Shown in pieces: positions 4,891 through 14,584 of a DNA stretch of 24,978 bases; the stretch's first letter is position 1, and each line of letters starts with the position of its first letter. The notes under the pieces are model-generated. The model was not told the origin of the DNA. It worked only from the letters and a program-made list of their open reading frames with translations, and made no database searches. The position numbers were made by a program, and so were the translations under genes. This stretch comes from CAYTPE01 sp964439885 (GTDB lineage: Bacteria > Patescibacteriota > Patescibacteriia > Magasanikbacterales > GWA2-37-8): positions 1 to 24,978 of the forward strand of contig CAYTPE010000009.1 in the NCBI GenBank assembly GCA_964439885.1, written 5' to 3'.

Positions 4891-7662
4891 ATGAAAAAAA
4901 TTTTTTATAGTGTAGTGTGCATCGTCATTTGTGCGGGTATATATGCTTCGTACGCGAACGCCGCAACATACGTTAAAAGCGAGAATCTACTCGCCAACGG
5001 TGATTTTGAAAATCCGTATACACCTCGCGAAGGTGCCGAATCGCTTAATACCAGCAGTCCGCTGAGCGGCACGACAAGTCTACGGATAGATTTAGTGAAC
5101 AAAAAAACCATTGCTTTTGAAAAACGCCTACCAAACAACGGTTTTGCGAAAGCAAATAAGTTATCGGTATCGGCAGTGGTACGGCGCGACCAAGGCGCGA
5201 CACGAACACAACTCTGTGGCACAGCCGCTTATGCAGATAAAACTAATTCTTCGGGGTGTGTTAATTTATCGTATACAGCAGGGAAAATGTACACTGCCAC
5301 TGCCAACATTCCACTTTTGACAAATAAACAAGTGGTAGCAGTCAGTTGGTATATCCGTTCGCTTGGCGCCAAAGAAGTGGTGTACACCATCGATAATCTC
5401 TCAGCGGCATTGTGGATCCCTGCTATCCAACCAACACCATCTCCAACACCAGTACCTTCACCCGCACCAACCCCAACTCCTTCTCCCACTCCATCACCAT
5501 TGCCTACGCCAAACGTCCAGCCGGCGCCAGCCGATGGCGCACCCGGTGGCGCTGGCACCACGTATCACGTTGGCCCAGGGCAATCGCTTGCAACACTCGG
5601 CGAAGTGCCGTGGTTCAAGTTGAAAGCAGGTGATACCGTGTACATTCACTATCAACCAACACCGTATTACGAAAAAATCTTAATTTCCGGTCAGGGCACA
5701 CCGTCGCAGTGGATTCGTGTGTTGGGTGTTCCCGATCCGGTAAGCGGAGCATTGCCGATAATATCCGGCAACAATGCTGTGACAAGCAAAAATAATCATT
5801 ACCATTGGCAAGATTTAGGAGGAAATGGTATCCAATGGAGCGGTGTGGTGCAAATTGCTGTGCACGCCGATGGACCCGATGACCCCGGCGGTGCCGCGCA
5901 ACTACCTTCATACATTGAAATTGCCAATTTACAGGTGCAAGATGGCTATCAGACATATTCCTTCACTGGTGAAAATGGGGCGAAGGCAAAGTACGATATC
6001 TTTGCGGCATGTATCTACGCTCGCTCGGCCCAGCATATCCTTGTTCGCAATAATATTCTCACCAATTGCGGCTTAGGTTTCTACAATTGGACCGGTGATG
6101 GGTCAAATGGCGGTAAAACGTGGTGGGATGGTGTGCAGGTGGATACGGTACTACGCGATAATTATTTTTATAACAACGGTGTCGTGAATAATTACTCCGA
6201 ACATCAAACATACACCGAATCAGACGGTACAATTATAGAAGGTAACTACTACGGCGCGCCGCGCACAGGTATGCTCGGCAGCCAGCTCAAAGACCGATCC
6301 GCCGGTACCATTGTTCGATACAACTACATCGAGCAGTCACCCGCTGGTTGGGATCTCGATTTAGTTGAGCCAGAAGAATCGTGGAATGTTTTGGCGGCCA
6401 AACCGTACTTTAAACAAACGTTCGTGTACGGCAATATCGTTGTGAATAAAGGCGTCTTCAATCCAGACTATGTGCATTGGAATGAAGATCATTATTTTGG
6501 TAATAAAGGCAAAGCCGAAGTGACGGGAAGTAAGCTCTTTTTCTATCACAATACCGTAGTGACAGTAGCCAATCAGTCTGATATATATGGCGGCATTACC
6601 AGTTTATTTAATAACGAATACGGTGGCTTTGATTGTAAACCAGGATCATTGCCGGGTGTTATCGATGTGCGCAACAATATGTTCGCGGTACTGCCGCGCA
6701 CGGCTGGGGCTGCACCATCCACCTATCAGTTTGGCTACTGTGGTAGTGAGAATTTTGTCTTCGGCACCAATTGGGTGAGTCCCAACTATACCTTTAAAGC
6801 AGCCAGTAAAGCTGGAGCAGAAGCCATAATCACATCAGCGCAAAACAATCCAGGATTTGTAGATGTTAATAGCAACAACTTCCATCTGGCTGCAAATTCA
6901 CCGCTCATTGGCACAGGTGGAGCCCTGGCTTCCGAAGTGACGAATAACGCTCTCGGCTTGAATCTTACCCCGAATCAAGCCTACCTGTACCGGGCACAAC
7001 GTATGGCACGAGCGGCTGCGGGAGTGGGTGGAGATATTGGAGCTTTCGCAGCCGGCAATAATCCGCCGCAAGCAGTGGGAAATGTCGCTCCTTCACCAGT
7101 GCCAGTAGCGTCGTCATCACCAGCACCTACACCTTCGCCAACTCCTGCACCAACACCGGCGCCCACGCCAACTCCAACACCGTCTCCAAGTTTATTGGGA
7201 GTAAATCTTATTACTGACGGAGGGTTTGAATCCGGTATGGCCGGCTTTACTCCACAAGACGCTTCAGACAAACTGACGCGTGTTACCACAAATCCACTCG
7301 TTGGATCAGCTAGTTTGCAGGTCGAGTCATCGCGTTATAATACTGATGATTATTGGGTAACGCGCATTGAAGACGCGAACAGCTTGCAGGCCGCTACCAC
7401 CTATACTGTTTCAGCGTTTGTTCGTGCCGACAGCACACAAAAAGATAATACATTCTCAGTGTGCGCGCATGTCTACGCACCAAACCAAGTAGAAAAGTGT
7501 AGTTCGCCGAAGAAAATTTCCGCAGGTGCCCAAACCGAACTTAGTGTATCCGTGCCAGTGGATCTTTCAAAAGGTATTTGGCAGACCGGAATAAGCGTGC
7601 GTCACGACAGCGGCGGCCCAGTTCGCTACACAATCGATACTGTTTCGGCGATTTATAAATAA
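4891..7662 (+). CDS. Secreted multidomain protein: carbohydrate-binding-like domain, Pro/Thr linker, right-handed beta-helix, linker, carbohydrate-binding-like domain
   Basis: 923 aa. A clear signal peptide (MKKIFYSVVCIVICAGIYASYANA, given here only as residues 1-24) ends in ANA|AT; ATG 4891 was chosen because upstream in-frame starts would spoil it. Residues about 32-175 form a jelly-roll CBM_4_9-like domain (LLANGDFENP start, ending YTIDNLSAA). A Pro/Thr/Ser-Pro linker spans 177-222. The region about 222-728 is a pectate-lyase-type beta-helix, seen in repeated turns such as HILVRNNILTNCGLGFYNW, VLRDNYFYNNGV and FVYGNIVVN, and ends with the NNFHLAANSPLIGTG signature common in such proteins. 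A second Pro-rich linker (about 730-770) leads to a second CBM-like domain (NLITDGGFESG ... YTIDTVSAIYK). The catalytic residues of a known lyase family cannot be assigned, so polysaccharide cleavage or binding at the cell surface is inference. The two terminal domains resemble each other and may be duplicates. Confidence 0.85.
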   Translation: MKKIFYSVVCIVICAGIYASYANAATYVKSENLLANGDFENPYTPREGAESLNTSSPLSGTTSLRIDLVNKKTIAFEKRLPNNGFAKANKLSVSAVVRRDQGATRTQLCGTAAYADKTNSSGCVNLSYTAGKMYTATANIPLLTNKQVVAVSWYIRSLGAKEVVYTIDNLSAALWIPAIQPTPSPTPVPSPAPTPTPSPTPSPLPTPNVQPAPADGAPGGAGTTYHVGPGQSLATLGEVPWFKLKAGDTVYIHYQPTPYYEKILISGQGTPSQWIRVLGVPDPVSGALPIISGNNAVTSKNNHYHWQDLGGNGIQWSGVVQIAVHADGPDDPGGAAQLPSYIEIANLQVQDGYQTYSFTGENGAKAKYDIFAACIYARSAQHILVRNNILTNCGLGFYNWTGDGSNGGKTWWDGVQVDTVLRDNYFYNNGVVNNYSEHQTYTESDGTIIEGNYYGAPRTGMLGSQLKDRSAGTIVRYNYIEQSPAGWDLDLVEPEESWNVLAAKPYFKQTFVYGNIVVNKGVFNPDYVHWNEDHYFGNKGKAEVTGSKLFFYHNTVVTVANQSDIYGGITSLFNNEYGGFDCKPGSLPGVIDVRNNMFAVLPRTAGAAPSTYQFGYCGSENFVFGTNWVSPNYTFKAASKAGAEAIITSAQNNPGFVDVNSNNFHLAANSPLIGTGGALASEVTNNALGLNLTPNQAYLYRAQRMARAAAGVGGDIGAFAAGNNPPQAVGNVAPSPVPVASSSPAPTPSPTPAPTPAPTPTPTPSPSLLGVNLITDGGFESGMAGFTPQDASDKLTRVTTNPLVGSASLQVESSRYNTDDYWVTRIEDANSLQAATTYTVSAFVRADSTQKDNTFSVCAHVYAPNQVEKCSSPKKISAGAQTELSVSVPVDLSKGIWQTGISVRHDSGGPVRYTIDTVSAIYK

Positions 7663-7680
7663 CGGCAACATTCATTTAAA

Positions 7681-7704
7681 AAGCAATCCGTATACGGATT
7701 GCTT
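7681..7704. terminator. Perfect 24-base palindrome after the beta-helix gene, probable terminator
   Basis: Arms of 12 bases (AAGCAATCCGTA and its complement) without a loop sequence, 18 bases past the stop codon. The downstream T content is modest (GGTTTTATC), so it is a weaker terminator than others here, or a stem protecting the 3' end of the message. Confidence 0.6.
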
Positions 7705-7728
7705 ATTAGGTTTTATCAACAGTTTTTT

Positions 7729-7757
7729 CTGTGAAAAAAGTATTTTTTTGCTATACT
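7729..7757 (+). promoter_or_regulatory. Promoter of the Fn3-ABC operon
   Basis: Weak -35 CTGTGA (7729-7734), 17-base spacer, extended -10 TGC-TATACT (7749-7757). The predicted start is near 7764. A hairpin with a 7-base stem (CGTGAGA 7766-7772, TCTCACG 7776-7782, loop CTC) then forms the very 5' end of the message, 13 bases before the ATG, and may stabilise the long transcript. Confidence 0.55.
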
Positions 7758-7795
7758 AGCAAGTGCGTGAGACTCTCTCACGTTGCTTGTTGATT

Positions 7796-10700
7796 ATGAA
7801 AATTGATTTACCTTTTATCGCTGAAGAAAAAAATAAAAAGCGACAAAAGGCACGCCGCTTTGCGACACAGACAACTCCCGTATGGAGGCGGGATGATTTT
7901 GTGTGCTTGTTGCGCTCTTTGTTCAAAGAACAATCATCTAAAATACCAACGTACAGCGCGCGGCTCAGGACTTTTCTAAAAAAATTATTTACGGGTCATT
8001 ACGGCAAGCTGGCAATCACGAGTATNNNNNNNNNNGCTTTTTTTGTTTATTCACTGCAGACGTCAATCCCTACTGCCCTGGGTGCAACTTACACCTTTGT
8101 GCAAGCAAATTGGTCGGGGGGCACCAGTAGCGCGGTAGCGAGCCATCCGGCAAACAGTTCCGGTTGGAATTCGTATACGAGTAGTTCGAATGTTGTTACC
8201 ACGGGTACTACGACGATTACGATCGCAAGCAGTACCTACAGCTTCACCGATGACGGTACCACCACGACGACGGGCAGCGGAAGTGGTGGGGGGTGGAATA
8301 GCGGGACAACTTCCAACATTACTTTGAATGGCAGCGGCGTCAATGAGAATATGACATTGTCGGTTTCAGCAGCCACAGAGGCACATGTCATGTCGTCGCT
8401 CGCCAATGTGCCGGTACTCCCGGCTGGCGCATCACAACTGCTTTGGAATGGTAGTGATGACTATATGTACCTGCTGCCCGCTACGGGTATCGGTACAAAT
8501 GTGTTTTATCGTTACAGTATTTCTGGTAACGCATGGGCGCCTCTTGCTACCGCATCAGCAAATTTTGGTGATGGTGCTTATATGGTCCGTAATAATAATG
8601 AGGACTACATTTATGCATTACTTGGTAATGCATCTGCTTTTGCCCGCTATTCAATAGGTGGTAATAGCTGGTCTGCTATGGCGTCGCCACCAGCCGCGCC
8701 GCTCGCAGGCTCTCGCCTCATTCGCAACGGCAACGAAGACTATATTTATATGGTACGAGGCGCCAACAGTACAGCCTTTTACAGGTATTCCATTTCCGGT
8801 AACAGTTGGTCGACAATGACAGCAATGCCCGCAGCACTTAGTCAATTTTACAACGATACTAACGTGGTGCGTGAGGATGGTTCAAATTATATTTATGTCA
8901 GTGATTCAATAGCCGACGGTAAGTTATATAGATATTCCATTTCCGGTAATTCGTGGACAACACTTTCCAATGCCAATAGTGGTTCCTACCTTTTGCACCG
9001 AACGAGTGAAGATTATTTCTACAGCATGGAGAACCAATTCGGTGGTGCAGCAGCACATCTATTGCGTTATACGAGTTCCACCAATTCGTGGACTTCGCTC
9101 GCGGCCGCTTCCGGCCTTACCACTCTCAGCCGCGACGCAACGATGATACGTGACGGTTCGAGTGATTATATTTATGTTACGAATGGTAGTACGAATCGTT
9201 TGTATCGTTACTCCATTTCTGGAAATGCATGGATTACGATTACAAGCACGCTTTCGGCGGCAGTTCCACGAACTTTTGGTGGTAACATAGTACGTGCTCC
9301 TGGGGGCAATATTATTTATTTTCTAGCTGGTAATGACTCAAATACTTTTTTTCAAGATACCGTAAATACAACAGTGTATAATTCTACCGGCACATTCACG
9401 TCAGCCAGCATGGATCTTGGCGTCGCGCAAATGAAATCGCTGAGCTGGACCAGCTCAACCCCAGCCGGAGTCGGTTCGAACTCTATTAAATTTCAACTGG
9501 CCGCCAACAATGATAATAGTACATGGAGTTATATTGGACCTGATGGTACAGGAAGTACGTACTTTACTACCAACGGGACAACGTCGTTTCCTTCATCGCT
9601 TCTTAATAAACGGTACTGGCGCTACAAGGCAATTTTGAGTACGGCAGACACATCGGTAACCCCACAACTCAACGATGTTACTTTTTCGTACACATCATAT
9701 ACTTCGTCTGGCACACTCATTTCATCAACGTATGACACGGGCGATCCTACCAACGTGCTCGCGAGTATCGCGTGGTCGCCGAGCCTTCCCAGTGGTACGA
9801 CGATACGTTTTCAACTACGTACGGCAGCCAGCACATCTTCTATAAGCGCCGCCACATGGGTTGGCCCAGACGGTACGAACAGCACATATTTTACAACCTA
9901 CACAGGCGAGAATACCTCTTCTACTATGCGAGACGGTAGTGGCGATCGCTATTTTCAGTATCAAGCGTTTCTTTCCACCACCAACCCCGCACTTTCCCCA
10001 GCCGTCATAAGCGTCACTACCACATATGTGGTGAACGCGTCGCCCGAAGTACGCAACGTAACAGCTACACCGAATAGCGATGGTACCGTTTCTATTACAT
10101 ACGAGACGCGCGACGTCGATACGTCATCGGGGTCGGCTACTCCTGGGTATATTACTCCGTCGTTCCAATACTGCCCCGGCGGCACGAACTGTCAAACCAT
10201 CGCTGCTTTGGCAGTAGGTAATACAAGTAACAAAGCAGTCGACCAATCAAGTTGGAGTAGTTATAGCGCAGTGTGGACTCCGCGTCAGGAATTTCCAAAC
10301 ACATACACCTCATCGGCTGTTCTCAAAGTGGTGGTGAATGATAACGAAGCGGCCAATAATACTGCTTTTACTACATCATCAGCATTTATTCTTGATACCA
10401 CGCCGCCCTCAAGCCCGTCTGTGACGGTTGACGCCTCACAGACGCCGGCACTTCTGCATTTGAGCGCTACAGATACATCCTCAATCAGTTATCGGATCGG
10501 CACGTCACTCAGTGAATTGAATGCTGCCTCCTACAACAGTTTTGTCGCTACTACCACTATTACAATCACCGATAACCCGGCTACTGTATACGCGCAGTAC
10601 AAGGATGCCTACGGCAACACCACCACCATACTGAGTGCCACCACACCAGAGCAGCCAACCGGGGCGATGATCCAGGATACGTCAAACGTTAATATTTCGC

Positions 10701-13700
10701 CGCCGGAGTATCGTCTGTTCACTGCTTGGAAGGCCACGAACGGTGCGTTCGCTTCATACAAAATCTATCGTTCCACCGACCAAAATAATTGGTCACTGGT
10801 AGGAACGGTCGGTAGCTCCGCTACCAATTACTACGGAGATAGCACTGTCGTGGGCAATACCTTGTACTATTACCGTGTAAATACAGTCGATAGTAGTGGT
10901 AATGTTTCATATAATTCATCAGTATTATCAGGTAAAGCGAATGGCGTGCAAGATCAGGGCGAGGGTGGGGGAGGTGCTTCTGCAGCCCCGGTTATTTCCA
11001 ATGTTACCAGTACTGCTGGTGCCGACTATGCCACCGTCACCTGGGAAACCGATACACTTTCGGATTCACGAGTCGGCTATTCCACGGTGTCGAGCACATT
11101 TAGTACTATATCTACTGTTTCGAGCATGGTGAACAACACGGGAGGAGTAGGCAAACATTTGGTAACGCTTTCCGGCCTGACACCCAATACAACATATTAC
11201 TATAATGTAAGCTCCGCAGATGTCACCAACCAAATTGGTACTGCTGATAATGGTGGGCCTGGTTTTACATTTACGACGTTAAACGGAGTTACGATTTCGC
11301 ATGTAGCCGTCACACAAGTCTATAACTCTTCGGCCACTATCACATGGGATACCAGCGATTCAGCCGATTCTTATATCATATACTCAACCAATTCAAATTT
11401 GAGTGGTTCAAGTAGCTCCGGCAATGCCAGCATGACCTCGCATCATTCCGTAACACTCACTGGGCTGACGCTCGGCACAACCTACTATTTTTATGTGCAG
11501 TCAACAGCTAACAATGGAGTCGCGTCAGTCGACAAACACATCGTTAATAATTTGATAATGTATTATAGTTTTGGCACATCAAACGATGTGATGGGGCCAA
11601 CTATTTCTTTCGTCACCAGCACATCATATGCAAGCTATGCCACCATTTCGTGGCGTACTGACGAGGTAGCGGACTCAATGATTGAATATGGTACTTCTAC
11701 CGGGTATGGGAGCACCACCACGCTCGATGACACGCTTACTATTCAGCACCAGATAACCGTGAGCGGTTTAAATGCTGCTACAGTGTATGATTATCGTATT
11801 CACACAAAAGATGCCAACGGCAATGAGACAATTTCCGCCAACCAAACATTTATTACATCACTTCTTCCCGATACCACCCCACCAATCATTTCCGCCGTTA
11901 CAAGCACCAGCATCGGGCTTAACAGCGCCATCATTCGGTGGGCAACCGATGAGAACGCAAATAAGCTTGTCGATTATGGCACCACAAATGCGTATGGATC
12001 AATTGCGGGTGATGCGGGTGACTTTACTACCAGCTCACATGCGGTGACCCTTACAGGGTTGTCGGGCAACACTCGATATTATTTCCGAGTGCGGTCGCAG
12101 GATATCACGGGCAATACGGCGGTGAATGATAATGGCGGCGATTCATACACCTTTACCACGCGAGCCGACACGACGGCACCACTTATTACCGAGGTAACAA
12201 GCACGCTCACCAATCAAACATCGGCTATCGTTACGTGGCGCACCGATGAGGCGTCGACCGGAGAAGTAGACTATGGTACGAGTGTGAGTTATGGCAGCTC
12301 TATGGCGGTGACGAGCTCATACGATACAGTGCACGCCTTTACACTGACTAATTTAACACCATCCACGACGTACTACTTCCGTGTTATTTCGAGCGATTTG
12401 TCGGAGAATACCCGCACCGACGATAACGCAACGCGTGGATATACGTTCCGGACGGAAGTACGACCAGACACCACCGCGCCAATCATTACGGGTGTTACGA
12501 CGACTGCGGTTGGCCTTACCACTGCCATTATTCGGTGGAGTACCGACAAAAATGCCAACGATTTGGTAGATTATGGTATCAGTCCGTTGTACGGTAGTTT
12601 GGCAGGCAACGTCGCCTCCCTCTCAACTATTCATACCGTTACCCTCACCGGTTTGACAGGCAATACCTTGTATTATTTCCGGGTTCGATCGCAAGACGAG
12701 TCTGGCAATACCGCAATGGATGACAACATCGGAGTTAGTTACACGTTTACCACGCAAGCCGATACGACGCCGCCGAGCATTTCGCACGTTACGGTGCCGG
12801 TGGTCAATAATACATCGGCGGTTATCAACTGGCGAACAGACGAAGACGCGAGTGGTGTGGTGTACTACGGCACCACCAATGCATATGGCAGCGCTCTGTT
12901 CTCTACGAGTACCTTCGACACTGTTCACACTATTACATTAACCGACCTTACTCCCGAAACAAAATATTATTTTAAAGTTGCCTCCACCGATTTGTCGGGT
13001 AACGCCACAACCGACGATAACGCAGGGGAGAGCTTTGCTTTCACTACATCAAAAGAATCTCAAATTATTATCCAGGATTCAGGATATTACTATGTATCAT
13101 CCAACAACAGCAACAGTTCGCAACCCCAAATAAAAAATATATTAGTGAGCAATGTCACCCAAAACAGTGCCACCATCAGTTGGCAAACCGATATCTCCGG
13201 GACGTCGCTTGTTCGCTACGGTCTTTCCACCCTCTACAACACACTAGCAGGAAATTATTTTAAGCGAGAAACAATGCACGAAGTATCACTCAGTAATCTG
13301 CTGCCGGGAGTGTTTTATCACTTTATTGTTGCCTCGGAGAGCCAATCGGGGGCATTATCGGAGTCTGCTGATCAATATTTTGCCACGCTCAATGAAGACA
13401 ATAGCGTGCTTAACGTATCTTCATCTTCGCCAAACACAATATCGGATCTGACTCCTGATGAAATTAAACAAAAGCAGCTCGAAAGTGAAGTCGCCACTGC
13501 TTCGAAGGAAACAATCAATAAAATATTATTGTCCCTTGCGACCAACCCGTATTTAAGTACCGTCTCCGAAGATACATTTGTTAAACTGATTTCCGAAATG
13601 GCCGATCGAATTGTCGAGGCGCCAGCCATTGTGGGCCCACAGCCGCAGGTGGAGATCAAAGGCACGACCGCAATTATCCGATGGTCTACGGACAAAAAAT

Positions 13701-14581
13701 CAACGAGCCAAGTACTCTTTGCCAAAGAGATCGAATACAACACTGACAAAAGCCACCCCTACACGAATGCGGCAGTAACTCCGGGTGATTTGTCTACCAC
13801 ACACGAAGTGGTACTCTCTGATCTGCCACCCGGAACAATGTATCATTTCCAAGTTGTATCCAAGGGCTTGATCGGCCCGGAATCTCGCAGCACCGATCGT
13901 ACCTTCCTCACCAATTCCAATCCGCCGATCATTTCGGAACTTGTGGCAGCACCCGCCGATGGGTCCGTTACAATTACCTGGCATACAAATGTACCAACCA
14001 ACGCTACAGTCGAGTACCGTACATCCAGCAGCACGGAGAAATTAACCCAGGGCGATACATCACTTGTCATGAACCACGCCATTACCATCAAAAATTTACA
14101 ATCGGGTCAAAATTATAGTGCGGTGGTAAAAGCAGCAGATGAACAAGGCAACCAGGTGGAAAGTAAGCCGCTCCGCTTCTATACCTCCATCGACACCGCT
14201 CCTCCGGTTATCGGTAAAGTAAACGCCGAATCAAGTTTGTTCCCCGGCAGTAATTCCAAAGTACAAACAATCGTCAGTTGGGATACCGACGAACCATCGG
14301 GTGGGCAGGTGTTCTTTAAAGAGGGTAGCGGCACGAGCAGCACCACGGTGCAGGGCACCGCGCTCGACCCGCTCCCCACCACCAAACATGTGGTGGTGCT
14401 CACTGCCTTCAAACCCGGAGCAGTGTATACCTATTGGGTAGTTTCCACCGATATGTCTGGGAATGTGGCCACTTCCGATAAATTCACTATCCTGACCCCA
14501 CAGCAAAAGCAAACTATTATTGATATTATGGTAAAAAATTTCGATCAGGTGTTCGGTTGGACGAAACAAGTTGGACTATAG
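7796..14581 (+). CDS. Giant single-pass surface protein: kelch-like propeller plus about a dozen Fn3 domains
   Basis: 2261 aa (with the 10-N gap counted as it stands). Residues 1-71 are cytoplasmic and strongly basic (KNKKRQKARR). One membrane helix lies around 72-95, partly hidden by the gap, and the rest is predicted outside the cell. About 197-523 carry repeated kelch-like blades with the motif YRYSISGNSW (six or so copies). About 530-740 hold two copies of a beta-rich module (SIKFQLAANNDNSTWSYIGPDG and a divergent partner). From about 955 on come roughly a dozen Fn3-type domains, most starting DTTPPIIS- and carrying W-x-T-D and NTxYYFRV. The C-terminus is a short helix. The GTG at 7763 is read as leader, since it lies within the 5' hairpin. 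There is no sortase motif. Three bases separate it from the ABC ATPase gene, so it is the likely client, anchor or surface partner of that transporter; this is inference from position. An adhesin role is plausible. Confidence 0.85.
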   Translation: MKIDLPFIAEEKNKKRQKARRFATQTTPVWRRDDFVCLLRSLFKEQSSKIPTYSARLRTFLKKLFTGHYGKLAITSXXXXAFFVYSLQTSIPTALGATYTFVQANWSGGTSSAVASHPANSSGWNSYTSSSNVVTTGTTTITIASSTYSFTDDGTTTTTGSGSGGGWNSGTTSNITLNGSGVNENMTLSVSAATEAHVMSSLANVPVLPAGASQLLWNGSDDYMYLLPATGIGTNVFYRYSISGNAWAPLATASANFGDGAYMVRNNNEDYIYALLGNASAFARYSIGGNSWSAMASPPAAPLAGSRLIRNGNEDYIYMVRGANSTAFYRYSISGNSWSTMTAMPAALSQFYNDTNVVREDGSNYIYVSDSIADGKLYRYSISGNSWTTLSNANSGSYLLHRTSEDYFYSMENQFGGAAAHLLRYTSSTNSWTSLAAASGLTTLSRDATMIRDGSSDYIYVTNGSTNRLYRYSISGNAWITITSTLSAAVPRTFGGNIVRAPGGNIIYFLAGNDSNTFFQDTVNTTVYNSTGTFTSASMDLGVAQMKSLSWTSSTPAGVGSNSIKFQLAANNDNSTWSYIGPDGTGSTYFTTNGTTSFPSSLLNKRYWRYKAILSTADTSVTPQLNDVTFSYTSYTSSGTLISSTYDTGDPTNVLASIAWSPSLPSGTTIRFQLRTAASTSSISAATWVGPDGTNSTYFTTYTGENTSSTMRDGSGDRYFQYQAFLSTTNPALSPAVISVTTTYVVNASPEVRNVTATPNSDGTVSITYETRDVDTSSGSATPGYITPSFQYCPGGTNCQTIAALAVGNTSNKAVDQSSWSSYSAVWTPRQEFPNTYTSSAVLKVVVNDNEAANNTAFTTSSAFILDTTPPSSPSVTVDASQTPALLHLSATDTSSISYRIGTSLSELNAASYNSFVATTTITITDNPATVYAQYKDAYGNTTTILSATTPEQPTGAMIQDTSNVNISPPEYRLFTAWKATNGAFASYKIYRSTDQNNWSLVGTVGSSATNYYGDSTVVGNTLYYYRVNTVDSSGNVSYNSSVLSGKANGVQDQGEGGGGASAAPVISNVTSTAGADYATVTWETDTLSDSRVGYSTVSSTFSTISTVSSMVNNTGGVGKHLVTLSGLTPNTTYYYNVSSADVTNQIGTADNGGPGFTFTTLNGVTISHVAVTQVYNSSATITWDTSDSADSYIIYSTNSNLSGSSSSGNASMTSHHSVTLTGLTLGTTYYFYVQSTANNGVASVDKHIVNNLIMYYSFGTSNDVMGPTISFVTSTSYASYATISWRTDEVADSMIEYGTSTGYGSTTTLDDTLTIQHQITVSGLNAATVYDYRIHTKDANGNETISANQTFITSLLPDTTPPIISAVTSTSIGLNSAIIRWATDENANKLVDYGTTNAYGSIAGDAGDFTTSSHAVTLTGLSGNTRYYFRVRSQDITGNTAVNDNGGDSYTFTTRADTTAPLITEVTSTLTNQTSAIVTWRTDEASTGEVDYGTSVSYGSSMAVTSSYDTVHAFTLTNLTPSTTYYFRVISSDLSENTRTDDNATRGYTFRTEVRPDTTAPIITGVTTTAVGLTTAIIRWSTDKNANDLVDYGISPLYGSLAGNVASLSTIHTVTLTGLTGNTLYYFRVRSQDESGNTAMDDNIGVSYTFTTQADTTPPSISHVTVPVVNNTSAVINWRTDEDASGVVYYGTTNAYGSALFSTSTFDTVHTITLTDLTPETKYYFKVASTDLSGNATTDDNAGESFAFTTSKESQIIIQDSGYYYVSSNNSNSSQPQIKNILVSNVTQNSATISWQTDISGTSLVRYGLSTLYNTLAGNYFKRETMHEVSLSNLLPGVFYHFIVASESQSGALSESADQYFATLNEDNSVLNVSSSSPNTISDLTPDEIKQKQLESEVATASKETINKILLSLATNPYLSTVSEDTFVKLISEMADRIVEAPAIVGPQPQVEIKGTTAIIRWSTDKKSTSQVLFAKEIEYNTDKSHPYTNAAVTPGDLSTTHEVVLSDLPPGTMYHFQVVSKGLIGPESRSTDRTFLTNSNPPIISELVAAPADGSVTITWHTNVPTNATVEYRTSSSTEKLTQGDTSLVMNHAITIKNLQSGQNYSAVVKAADEQGNQVESKPLRFYTSIDTAPPVIGKVNAESSLFPGSNSKVQTIVSWDTDEPSGGQVFFKEGSGTSSTTVQGTALDPLPTTKHVVVLTAFKPGAVYTYWVVSTDMSGNVATSDKFTILTPQQKQTIIDIMVKNFDQVFGWTKQVGL
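8026..8035. other. Assembly gap (10 N) in the membrane helix of the giant protein
   Basis: A second placeholder of ten N. The frame is the same on both sides (KLAITS before, AFFVYSL after), so the true length should be 3n+1 bases, unlike the gap in tgt. The missing residues belong to the only transmembrane helix. Confidence 0.8.
11870..13049 (+). repeat. Duplicated two-domain (A-B) Fn3 unit
   Basis: Four adjacent Fn3 domains begin at 11870, 12167, 12467 and 12761. The first and third share IIRW(A/S)TD(E/K)NAN(K/D)LVDYG and YYFRVRSQD. The second and fourth share NW/TWRTDE-AS, LTPxTxYYF and a TDDNA tail. An alternating A-B-A-B pattern shows that a pair of domains, about 590 bases, was duplicated as one unit. 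Confidence 0.7.
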
Positions 14582-14584
14582 CGT

